From contig QIHU01000259.1 of NCBI GenBank assembly GCA_003231035.1, positions 1-6,218 of the forward strand: 6,218 nucleotides of DNA, in the 5' to 3' direction. The notes under the pieces were generated by a model. It was not told where the DNA came from. It was given only the letters and a program-made list of their open reading frames with translations, and did no database searches. This DNA is from Acidobacteriota bacterium. GTDB lineage: Bacteria; Acidobacteriota; Thermoanaerobaculia; Multivoradales; SZUA-115. Shown in pieces: positions 1 to 6,111 of this stretch. Position numbers and translations under genes: made by a program. Position 1 is the first letter of the stretch, and the number at the start of each line of letters is the position of its first letter.

Positions 1-2
1 CC

Positions 3-1892
3 GAGCGCGACGCCGCCGCCACCTTCCACCGCTGGCGCCCACGCGGCCTTCTACACCGCGCGCTACGCTTGGCCCCCTTCGCCCTGGTGCCGCTCACCGT
101 CGGTTTCTACCTCCACACAGAGGTCAACGCGGGCTTCCAGAGCCCGGCCGCCATGGCCCAAGCCAAAGACTACTGGCGTCGCAACGTGGCGACGTGGCGA
201 GACTTCGAACCTGCCTCGATCGCCCATGTCGACCTCAAGGTCGAGCTCGACCCGCCGGCCCGCGGCGCCGCTATCGACGGTTCTTTTCTCTTGGTCAACG
301 CCACCGACCGAGCGATGGACCGCCTCCCCTTCACCGTCTCGCCAGCCTTCGGCCAGGTGGCCTGGTCTCTCGATGGCGTCGCCACCCAGGCCGAGGACCG
401 TTCCAACCTCCATCTGCTCACCCCCACCACCCCCTTGCAGCCCGGGGAGCGGATTACCGTCGGCTTCACCTATGCGGCCACTTTCCCCCTGGGGATGACT
501 CAGAAGGGACAAGGAGTCGAACAGTTCGTCTTACCCTCGGGAGTCGCCCTGCACACCCTGCGCGACTCCTTCCTTCCCGTCCCGGGATTCATCGAGAGGC
601 GGGGAATCAACCGCTCCAATCGCTACGATCCTCCCGAGGTTCGCCAAGACCACTGGCGGCGCCATCGTCCGGCAGCCGCCGGCCTCGGCGTGCCCTTCAC
701 CACACGGATCGAGGTCTCCGCGCCGAGTGAGTACACGGTCAACTGCGTCGGCGAGAAGAGAACCGAATCTTCCCGGTACGGTCGCACTACCGTGGTCTGG
801 GAAAGCGATTACCCGGTGGGGATCATCAATATCGTCGCCGGCCGCTGGGAGGTTCGCCGCCAGGGTGACACGGCGGTCTTTCACCACCCCGGCCACACTT
901 CGAACGTCGACTCGATCCTCGCCACGCTGGTGGCGGCAAGGGAGAACTACTCCGCCTGGTTTTTCCCCTACCCATGGAAGGAGCTCAAGCTCAGCGAGTT
1001 TCCCAACCAAGTGGCAAACGCCCAGGGGTTCCCCACCAACATTCCCTTCTCGGAAGGAATCGGCTTCCTGGAGAGGCCGCCGGCAGCGACCTCCAAGGGC
1101 ACCGGGCGACCGTTTTCCATGGTCACCGCGCACGAGGCGGCCCACCAATGGTGGGGCAACATCGTGGGCGCGGCCGTTGGCCCCGGCACGACCCATTTGA
1201 TCGAAGGCATGGCCCACTATTCCGCCCTCCTGCTCCAAGAGGCACAAAACGGCCCGCGGGGTCGCATGGAGTTGGCCCGCCAAATGGAGGAAAGCTACGG
1301 CGCCAGAAGAAAGGCCGATTCAGAACTGCCCGTAGCCAGGATGATCAGCGACGAAGAGCCCGAGGACTGGACGGTGGTCTACGAAAAGGGAGCCTGGGTG
1401 ATGTGGATGTTGCAGAACCACCTCGGGCGCGAGCAAATGCTCGCCGGCTTGCGCCAGTTCATCGACCGCTACCACCACAGCCGAACCTTGCCGATCACCG
1501 AAGACCTCCTGGCGGCGCTACGCCCCTTCGCCTCTGACCCGGAGGCCTACCAGGCCTTCGTCGACCAGTGGTTCTATCGCGTCGTCTTGCCGAAATACCG
1601 AATCCGCGACACCACGGTTGAAAAGATTGGCGCTACCTGGCGAGTTTCGGCCACGGTCGAGAACGTAGGCACCGGCTCGGTTAACGTCGAGGTGGCGGCG
1701 CAACGGGGCGACCGTTTCACCGCCGAAGGGCAAGGCTCTGCTTTCCGGCAAACAAAGAGTTCCATCCAACTCGATGCGGATACGGCGCAAACCGTCTCCT
1801 GGATCACCGATTTTAAGCCAGAACGGCTAGTCGTCGACCCTGATCTCTTGGTCTTGCAACTCGACCGCGAGGCGGCGGTGGCTGAGCTGTAG
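3..1892 (+). CDS. ABC transporter permease/M1 family aminopeptidase fusion, C-terminal part (5' end outside window)
   Basis: This is the C-terminal part of a membrane-bound zinc aminopeptidase. The frame is open from the left edge and aligns in character with fusions that carry an ABC-2-like permease followed by an M1 peptidase; such proteins usually exceed 1000 residues. Counting codons from base 3, residues about 22-40 form the last membrane helix after a basic stretch, and the peptidase begins near residue 55. Zinc site: HEAAH at 377-381, with E378 as the general base and E401 as third ligand. W-W-G-N follows the second histidine, as in M1 enzymes. A YEKG motif at 460-463 supplies the expected catalytic tyrosine. 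AQGFP at 340-344 sits where classical M1 enzymes have GAMEN. The last 100 or so residues look like a beta-rich domain. A TTG at base 69 is a poor start because it cuts into the helix and coding sequence continues upstream. Peptidase assignment is firm; the permease half is inferred. Confidence 0.9.
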   Translation, partial: ERDAAATFHRWRPRGLLHRALRLAPFALVPLTVGFYLHTEVNAGFQSPAAMAQAKDYWRRNVATWRDFEPASIAHVDLKVELDPPARGAAIDGSFLLVNATDRAMDRLPFTVSPAFGQVAWSLDGVATQAEDRSNLHLLTPTTPLQPGERITVGFTYAATFPLGMTQKGQGVEQFVLPSGVALHTLRDSFLPVPGFIERRGINRSNRYDPPEVRQDHWRRHRPAAAGLGVPFTTRIEVSAPSEYTVNCVGEKRTESSRYGRTTVVWESDYPVGIINIVAGRWEVRRQGDTAVFHHPGHTSNVDSILATLVAARENYSAWFFPYPWKELKLSEFPNQVANAQGFPTNIPFSEGIGFLERPPAATSKGTGRPFSMVTAHEAAHQWWGNIVGAAVGPGTTHLIEGMAHYSALLLQEAQNGPRGRMELARQMEESYGARRKADSELPVARMISDEEPEDWTVVYEKGAWVMWMLQNHLGREQMLAGLRQFIDRYHHSRTLPITEDLLAALRPFASDPEAYQAFVDQWFYRVVLPKYRIRDTTVEKIGATWRVSATVENVGTGSVNVEVAAQRGDRFTAEGQGSAFRQTKSSIQLDADTAQTVSWITDFKPERLVVDPDLLVLQLDREAAVAEL

Positions 1893-1906
1893 CCCTTCAA
1901 GTCCCC
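1893..1906. other. Convergent intergenic gap
   Basis: Only 14 bases separate the TAG stop of the + strand peptidase gene from the TGA stop of tyrA on the - strand. No stem-loop followed by a T run is visible here or in the immediately flanking coding ends, so transcription from either side would probably run into the opposite gene unless termination is Rho-dependent. That last point is inference. Confidence 0.7.
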
Positions 1907-3031
1907 TCACGCGAACCGATCCGCCAGCCGATGGATCAAGTAGCCGCTCTCTTCCAGGGCTTGCTCGGCGAAGCTGCCGAAGAAGTCGCTGATGGCGTTG
2001 AACTCCGCGGCGAAGGCCGCTTTGTCGTCGTCGCGCACCAAAGTGGCTAGCCTCTCGTGATGAGCGCGGAACCGTTCCAGCAGCTCGCGCCGTTCCGGCT
2101 CGGCGAGGACGATGTCGGCGTAGAGTTCCGCGTCTTGGGCGAAGATACGGCCGGTCATCATCAGTTCGGCGCGGTAGATGGGGCTCGAGTAATCGAGGAT
2201 CTGCGAGGGCTTGAGGCCGCAGGCGCGCAGGAAGGAGCCGTGGAGCAGGGCCAGGTAATGGCGTAGCCCTTGCACCAAGTGCATCGCTCGGTCGTGGGCT
2301 CGCGGATCCACCGACTTCACCCGCATTCCCCAGAGCTGAGCCTGCCGCAGCAGCCACTCGCTCGCCGCCTCATCTCGGCCTGGGCAGGCAAGAAGAAGTT
2401 GCTTGGACAGGTTCTCCACATCCGGGCCGTGCATCGGGTGCAGGCCGAGGACCGGACCAGGATGGACGGCGATCATGCGCTCTAGAACATCGGCCTTCTG
2501 GCTGGTGAAATCGGCCAGGACGGTGGTCGGATCCAGGTGCGGGGCAAGGCGCTCGATCACCTCCAAGGTGAGACGAATGGGCACCGCCACAATGGCCACG
2601 TCAACCCCTTTGGTGAGCGCGGCCACCCGATTCCAGTCGTCCCGGTCGAGCGAACGCACTCGGTGACCACTGGCCAGGAAAAAGCGGGAAAACAGCTGGG
2701 CCATCCCCCCCTCTCCACCGACGAAGAGGACTCTCTTGGCATCGGGTGTCGCGCGGGGGAAACGGGCGGTGGACTGTTGCGAGCGCGACGCCCCCATGAT
2801 CATGCGTAGAAAGTCCTCGGCCCAGTCGGGATCGAGCCCCTGCTCACCGGCTCGGCGGCGAAAGCTCTCGACCTTCTCGACCTCACGTCGCGGCACGAAA
2901 ACCGGAAGCTCAGCCGCCAGCTTGACCCGGCTGACCTGGGCCACCACCTCGGTGCGTTGCCGTAGCAGTTCGAGAATGCGATCGTCGATTGAATCCAACC
3001 GCCCGCGCAGCTCTTCTAGGGCCTCAGTCAT
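1907..3031 (-). CDS. tyrA: Bifunctional chorismate mutase/prephenate dehydrogenase (T-protein)
   Basis: This cytoplasmic enzyme of tyrosine synthesis converts chorismate to prephenate and then, with NAD+, to 4-hydroxyphenylpyruvate. At 374 residues it matches Escherichia coli TyrA (373) almost end to end. Residues 1-90 are an AroQ-type helical mutase domain. By comparison with the E. coli P-protein mutase as I remember it, R9, R26, K37, R49, E50, S82 and Q86 fall at active-site positions. Residues 99-374 are the dehydrogenase, with a Gly-rich nucleotide loop GGEGGM at 105-110, the GLHPMHGPD motif carrying the catalytic histidine H198, LRHY with H258, and the conserved SSPIYR (282-287) and FAQD...LYADI (297-307) segments. 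No C-terminal ACT domain is present. The ATG start gives the normal mutase N terminus, although no Shine-Dalgarno sequence precedes it. The gene is last in the cluster, 11 bases after the bactofilin-like gene. Feedback by tyrosine is common in the family but cannot be read here. Confidence 0.96.
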   Translation of the reverse strand: MTEALEELRGRLDSIDDRILELLRQRTEVVAQVSRVKLAAELPVFVPRREVEKVESFRRRAGEQGLDPDWAEDFLRMIMGASRSQQSTARFPRATPDAKRVLFVGGEGGMAQLFSRFFLASGHRVRSLDRDDWNRVAALTKGVDVAIVAVPIRLTLEVIERLAPHLDPTTVLADFTSQKADVLERMIAVHPGPVLGLHPMHGPDVENLSKQLLLACPGRDEAASEWLLRQAQLWGMRVKSVDPRAHDRAMHLVQGLRHYLALLHGSFLRACGLKPSQILDYSSPIYRAELMMTGRIFAQDAELYADIVLAEPERRELLERFRAHHERLATLVRDDDKAAFAAEFNAISDFFGSFAEQALEESGYLIHRLADRFA

Positions 3032-3042
3032 CGAGGGGCAAG

Positions 3043-4038
3043 CTAGCCGGCGTAGTGTTCTTCAACCAACTCTTGGGCCCGTTGCACATCGTCGCGCGGC
3101 TCGACCACCCGACCGAACAGGGTCCGGTAGATGTGGCGCAGGGTCACCAGGTCGCGCTCGCGCAACAGCCGGATTAACTCCTCCAGCGCTCGCTGTGAGG
3201 TCGGTCCGTAGGTCTTGCGGTCCGCCTCCCGTTCCAGCAATACCAGCGCGAAGAGGAGCGGTTCAGGGAACTCCTCATCGCCCACTACCTCTGCCACCGC
3301 CGATTTCGCGGGCGGGACAGGCGGAGCCGGCGGGGCCGGTTGCAAATCGGCGGTCAGTTCTTCGACCGCCGCCACCACCGCCGCGCTCGGCCGTGGCGCG
3401 GCGGGAGTTTCAGCGGCTTTGACCTTGGGCGCCAAGAGGTGCTCCATTGCGGCGGCACCATCCGGTCCAGGATCGGCCTCACTCGCCCCCTCCAGTGCAG
3501 GTTGTGGCGGCGCCTCGTTGAGACCGCGATCACGGAAGAAGGGCAACGAACGCACCTGATCGGCGAACCGCGAGAAAAGGACGAAGAGTTCCTTCTCGGA
3601 ACCGAAGTTCCCCACCAGGCGAGCCTCGCGGCCAACCTCGAGGGTCTCTGTCTCTTGCAGGACGATGTGGGCACGACCGTTCTCTTCGATCTGCAGGGCC
3701 CGGGCTTTCACCTTCCACGCCGTCAAGTTGCCCTGCACATAGCAACTGTCGGCGGCCTTCACGCTGACCGCCTCGACTTCGACCCCTTGGTCCACCCGAA
3801 TCGAACCGGTGACCGATTCCAGACTCCCGTAGCTGCCGGAATTCTGCAGAACGAGGTTCCCGGGAGCTCGGATCGAGAGCTGCCCGTGGCCATCGATTTC
3901 GATTTCGGTCCCTTGCGGGATGATCATCGTCGGCGCCGCTTCGGCGCTCCAGCCACCGCGAGGCGGCTTGGGCTCGCCGTCCCGCGGTCTCGCTGCTTCG
4001 GGAGACACCCGATCCCGAGTCGGTTTTCGAATAGCCAT
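3043..4038 (-). CDS. Bactofilin-like polymer-forming protein with helical C-terminal domain (putative)
   Basis: I do not recognise this 331-residue protein with certainty. Residues 1-37 are basic, Pro-rich and probably disordered. Residues about 38-146 are made of short alternating hydrophobic strands separated by Gly and polar turns, such as VTGSIRVDQGVEVEAVSV and QIEENGRAHIVLQ; this resembles the right-handed beta-helix of bactofilins, which polymerise into cytoskeletal filaments. Residues 147-170 look helical and aromatic. Residues about 172-255 are a Pro/Ala/Glu-rich linker, and 256-331 form a charged helical domain that ordinary bactofilins (often 110-200 residues) lack. There is no signal peptide or membrane helix, so a cytoplasmic location is likely. 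Its position 35 bases after an M23 peptidase gene supports a cell-shape role, since bactofilins often neighbour such peptidases. The ATG start has no clear Shine-Dalgarno; M38 is a weaker alternative. The gene call is solid; the family call is tentative. Confidence 0.6.
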   Translation of the reverse strand: MAIRKPTRDRVSPEAARPRDGEPKPPRGGWSAEAAPTMIIPQGTEIEIDGHGQLSIRAPGNLVLQNSGSYGSLESVTGSIRVDQGVEVEAVSVKAADSCYVQGNLTAWKVKARALQIEENGRAHIVLQETETLEVGREARLVGNFGSEKELFVLFSRFADQVRSLPFFRDRGLNEAPPQPALEGASEADPGPDGAAAMEHLLAPKVKAAETPAAPRPSAAVVAAVEELTADLQPAPPAPPVPPAKSAVAEVVGDEEFPEPLLFALVLLEREADRKTYGPTSQRALEELIRLLRERDLVTLRHIYRTLFGRVVEPRDDVQRAQELVEEHYAG

Positions 4039-4073
4039 GAGACTGAGGATGTTACACCGAAACCGAAAGCCGC
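4039..4073 (-). other. 35-base spacer between M23 and bactofilin-like genes
   Basis: On the - strand the spacer runs from the TAA stop of the M23 gene to the ATG of the bactofilin-like gene. It contains the doubled hexamer TTTCGGTTTCGG but no purine-rich ribosome binding site close to the ATG and no convincing hairpin. The short length argues for co-transcription of the two genes. Confidence 0.5.
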
Positions 4074-5192
4074 TTACCGTTGAAACAGTCTAGGCAGCGG
4101 ATCGTACCCCTGCAGCTGCGGAGCCTGGCGAGCCCGGATCAACAGCCGTTCCTGGTCGTCCCAGCGGTGATCGAGGATGTAGATCCTGGGGTCGACAGGA
4201 TGGAATTTCTCGCTATCCGTACGCCGACGAACCTCGTAGTGGAGATGGGAACTGGTCGACCAGCCGGTGTTGCCGACGGTGGCGATCAGGTCGCCGCGCT
4301 CCACCCGCTGGCCCTGGCGGGCGACGACTTGATCACAGTGGCCGTAGAGGGTAATGAAGCTGTTGCCGTTGCGCACCACGACCAGATTGCCGTAGCGCCA
4401 CCAGCCGACGCTTTGACGCTGAGGGAAGCGGCCCGCGAACACGACGATGCCATCCGCCGTGGCGTGAATGGGGGTGCCGCTGGGGGCGGCGAGATCGATC
4501 CCGGAATGCGACTCGGAGGCGGAGGTAAAGGGGCTTATCCGGTTGCCGAAAGGGCTGGTCAGGACGAAAGAATCGGCGGGGAGCGGCTTGACCGATGGGG
4601 TGGAGCGAACCTGCTCCTGGTAGGCCGCCTCGAAGGAGTGGGCCTCGCCGACGAAGACGCCCAGCACATGGATTTGTTGGTGCAACTTGGCCGACAACTC
4701 ATTGCCCCGCTCAATGACTCCCGAGTAGATCGAATCGGGCGCCTCTTTGGGCTCAAACGGATAGCCACCGGCGCCGGTCGGTTGATCGTCGCTCAGTCCG
4801 TAGGCGAGAAAAACTTTCTGGAGTTCGGTGCGCAGCCTCTCGCCGCGCGTATCCAACCCCGCGAACTGATCGATGAGCGCCTGCAAACGCTGCCCCTGCC
4901 GGGAGCGCTCGCCTTGGAGCGCGTCGTACTCACGTTTGGCGAAGAGACCCCGCACCACGGTTGGCGTCAACACCAGCCCCAGAACGAGGAAGGTCAGCAA
5001 AAGCACGGTGCCGGCCACGATCGACACCACCTGCTTGCGGGTGAGGAAGAGGTAGCGCACGTTCTTGCGGATGTCCGCCGGGTGAATCTGGACTTCCAAA
5101 CCGGAATGCCCCACCCGGTCGAGCCCAGGCGCTATCCTCTTGGCTGAGGGGGTGGCCCGACCCTTCTCTCGGCGCGCACCCCAAATCTTCAT
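4074..5192 (-). CDS. Membrane-anchored M23 family metallopeptidase (peptidoglycan endopeptidase)
   Basis: This is a lysostaphin/LytM-type zinc endopeptidase of 372 residues, expected to cut peptide cross-links of peptidoglycan in the periplasm. Residues 1-52 are a basic cytoplasmic tail. Residues about 54-80 form a single membrane helix. Residues 85-130 are charged and probably coiled-coil, followed by a further helical linker to about 200. The catalytic domain spans about 205-340 and is complete: HSGID gives H229 and D233, YGH gives H285, and HLH gives H316 and H318; H229, D233 and H318 should bind zinc and the other two histidines assist catalysis. APSGTPI and GNTG are further family signatures. 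The ATG start overlaps the stop of the upstream phosphatase gene and has a GGGAGA ribosome site six bases ahead. The bactofilin-like gene downstream suggests a cell-shape or wall-remodelling role. Whether it is catalytically active rather than a regulator is inferred from the intact motif set. Confidence 0.93.
   Translation of the reverse strand: MKIWGARREKGRATPSAKRIAPGLDRVGHSGLEVQIHPADIRKNVRYLFLTRKQVVSIVAGTVLLLTFLVLGLVLTPTVVRGLFAKREYDALQGERSRQGQRLQALIDQFAGLDTRGERLRTELQKVFLAYGLSDDQPTGAGGYPFEPKEAPDSIYSGVIERGNELSAKLHQQIHVLGVFVGEAHSFEAAYQEQVRSTPSVKPLPADSFVLTSPFGNRISPFTSASESHSGIDLAAPSGTPIHATADGIVVFAGRFPQRQSVGWWRYGNLVVVRNGNSFITLYGHCDQVVARQGQRVERGDLIATVGNTGWSTSSHLHYEVRRRTDSEKFHPVDPRIYILDHRWDDQERLLIRARQAPQLQGYDPLPRLFQR
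5189..5192 (-). other. ATGA stop/start overlap (translational coupling)
   Basis: The TGA stop of the inositol-phosphatase-family gene and the ATG start of the M23 gene share the four bases ATGA on the - strand. This arrangement is typical of co-transcribed genes whose translation is coupled. Confidence 0.9.
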
Positions 5193-6055
5193 GCCGATTC
5201 TCCCACCATGGCGGCGGAGGAGGGCGGAGCCAGTTGGCGCAGGCTCTGCTCATCGGCGTAACGCGACACGATCGCCAGCAGCTCGCGCTGAACTTGCGGG
5301 GCCCCGGCCACGATGTTGCCACCTTCGGGAAAACCCTCGACCCCATCAAGATCGGTCACCCGGCCACCCGCCTCGCGAATCAGCAGCACTCCAGCCGCCA
5401 CATCCCAAGCAGAGAGACAGAACTCGAAGAAGCCGTCGTAGACCCCGGCGGCGGTGTAGGCCAGGTCGAGCGCCGCTGCCCCGCATCGGCGGATCGCTCG
5501 CACTTGCAGGAAGACCTCTCGGAAGGTCTGGAGGTACCCATCCAGCGCCGCGTGAGCGCGGAATGGAAAGCCGGTAGCCAGAAAGGCGCCGTCCAGCCCG
5601 GCCTGCTCGGAGACCTGCATCGGCACACCGTTGCGCCAGGCACCGCCACCCGCCATCGCCGTGAAGAGGTCGTCGCGAATGGGATCGAGAACCAACCCGA
5701 CCAGCAATTCGCCATCGCACCGACAGGCGATGGAGATACAGAAATTGGGCAAGCCCCGGGTGAAGTTGGTGGTTCCATCCAACGGATCGATCACCCACTC
5801 ATGCTCCGCCGTTCCGGCCAGCACTCCGCCTTCCTCGGCCAAGATGCGGTGGCGTGGGAAGCGACGCAGAATCTCGTTGACGATCGCCGCTTCGCTGTCG
5901 CGATCGGCGGCGGTCACGAAGTCGTTGCGCCCCTTGCGCTCGATTTCGAGATCGGCCCTGCCGAAGTACTCTTTGAGCACACGGGCCCCTGCGTACGCCG
6001 CCGCCTCGGCGGCGCGCAGAAGTTCGAGGTTGGAGTGAGGGGGTGAAGTGGTCAT
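5189..6055 (-). CDS. suhB: Inositol monophosphatase family protein (SuhB-like)
   Basis: This cytoplasmic Mg2+-dependent phosphatase of 288 residues would remove phosphate from inositol 1-phosphate or a related sugar phosphate. All IMPase signatures are visible: DFVTAADRDSE at 45-55, AEE at 73-75, the metal-binding WVIDPLDGTTNF at 87-98 with D90 and D93, and WDVAAG at 217-222 with D218, followed by EAGG. E. coli SuhB is about 267 residues; the extra length here is a short N-terminal lead and a roughly 20-residue C-terminal tail rich in Ser and Ala. It is the first gene of the cluster. The ATG is the natural start, although no Shine-Dalgarno sequence precedes it. Family members also include histidinol-phosphatase (HisN-type), fructose-1,6-bisphosphatase and PAP phosphatase activities, so substrate is unproven; the gene name reflects family resemblance. 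A SuhB-like role in rRNA transcription antitermination cannot be judged from the sequence. Confidence 0.92.
   Translation of the reverse strand: MTTSPPHSNLELLRAAEAAAYAGARVLKEYFGRADLEIERKGRNDFVTAADRDSEAAIVNEILRRFPRHRILAEEGGVLAGTAEHEWVIDPLDGTTNFTRGLPNFCISIACRCDGELLVGLVLDPIRDDLFTAMAGGGAWRNGVPMQVSEQAGLDGAFLATGFPFRAHAALDGYLQTFREVFLQVRAIRRCGAAALDLAYTAAGVYDGFFEFCLSAWDVAAGVLLIREAGGRVTDLDGVEGFPEGGNIVAGAPQVQRELLAIVSRYADEQSLRQLAPPSSAAMVGESA
5199..5204 (-). promoter_or_regulatory. Ribosome binding site of the M23 gene
   Basis: On the - strand GGGAGA lies six bases before the ATG of the M23 peptidase gene, inside the end of the preceding gene. It is the best Shine-Dalgarno-like match ahead of any start in this window and fixes the start choice for that gene. 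Confidence 0.6.
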
Positions 6056-6077
6056 GGATACACAGTGGGTTGGGAAC

Positions 6078-6101
6078 GCGACCAGCGCGACCAGCGCGAC
6101 C
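6078..6101. repeat. Short 9-base direct repeat
   Basis: The unit GCGACCAGC occurs twice in tandem followed by six bases of a third copy, with no mismatches. It sits between the possible -10 box and the suhB-like start, so in a transcript it would be in the 5' leader. Its function is unknown, and it could equally be a small slippage expansion. Confidence 0.6.
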
Positions 6102-6105
6102 TAGG

Positions 6106-6111
6106 ATTATC
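6106..6111 (-). promoter_or_regulatory. Possible -10 box for the suhB-M23-bactofilin-tyrA cluster
   Basis: On the - strand GATAAT matches five of six bases of the TATAAT consensus and lies about 50 bases before the suhB-like start, giving a plausible leader of some 40 bases. No good -35 box stands 16-18 bases upstream (the hexamer there is GTCTTC), so this is a weak or activator-dependent promoter at best, and it may be chance. Confidence 0.3.

Noticed and set aside
69..71. TTG as the start of the peptidase gene
   Set aside because: The frame is open back to the window edge with a fitting basic stretch before the membrane helix, and the TTG falls at the beginning of that helix.
531..1283. 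A 250-codon open frame on the - strand opposite the M1 peptidase
   Set aside because: The + strand carries the zinc-binding and catalytic motifs. The antisense translation is low in structure and has no motif.
1893..1906. A bidirectional terminator between the convergent genes
   Set aside because: The gap is too short, and no inverted repeat or T run is visible across it.
1827..2357. A 176-codon - strand frame overlapping the end of tyrA
   Set aside because: It is a shifted frame of the tyrA coding sequence, rich in Arg and Pro as expected of an off-frame reading, and would need to overlap two real genes.
4039..4073. The doubled TTTCGG as an operator or terminator
   Set aside because: It is a single small direct repeat without symmetry, and its flanks do not form a stem.
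4080..5147. A 355-codon open frame on the + strand opposite the M23 peptidase gene
   Set aside because: The M23 gene on the - strand has every catalytic motif and a matching start and stop. The + strand frame has no recognisable motif, and long antisense frames are common in GC-rich coding DNA.
5234..6046. A 270-codon open frame on the + strand opposite the suhB-like gene
   Set aside because: It is the antisense shadow of a gene with all the IMPase signatures, and its own translation has no family features.
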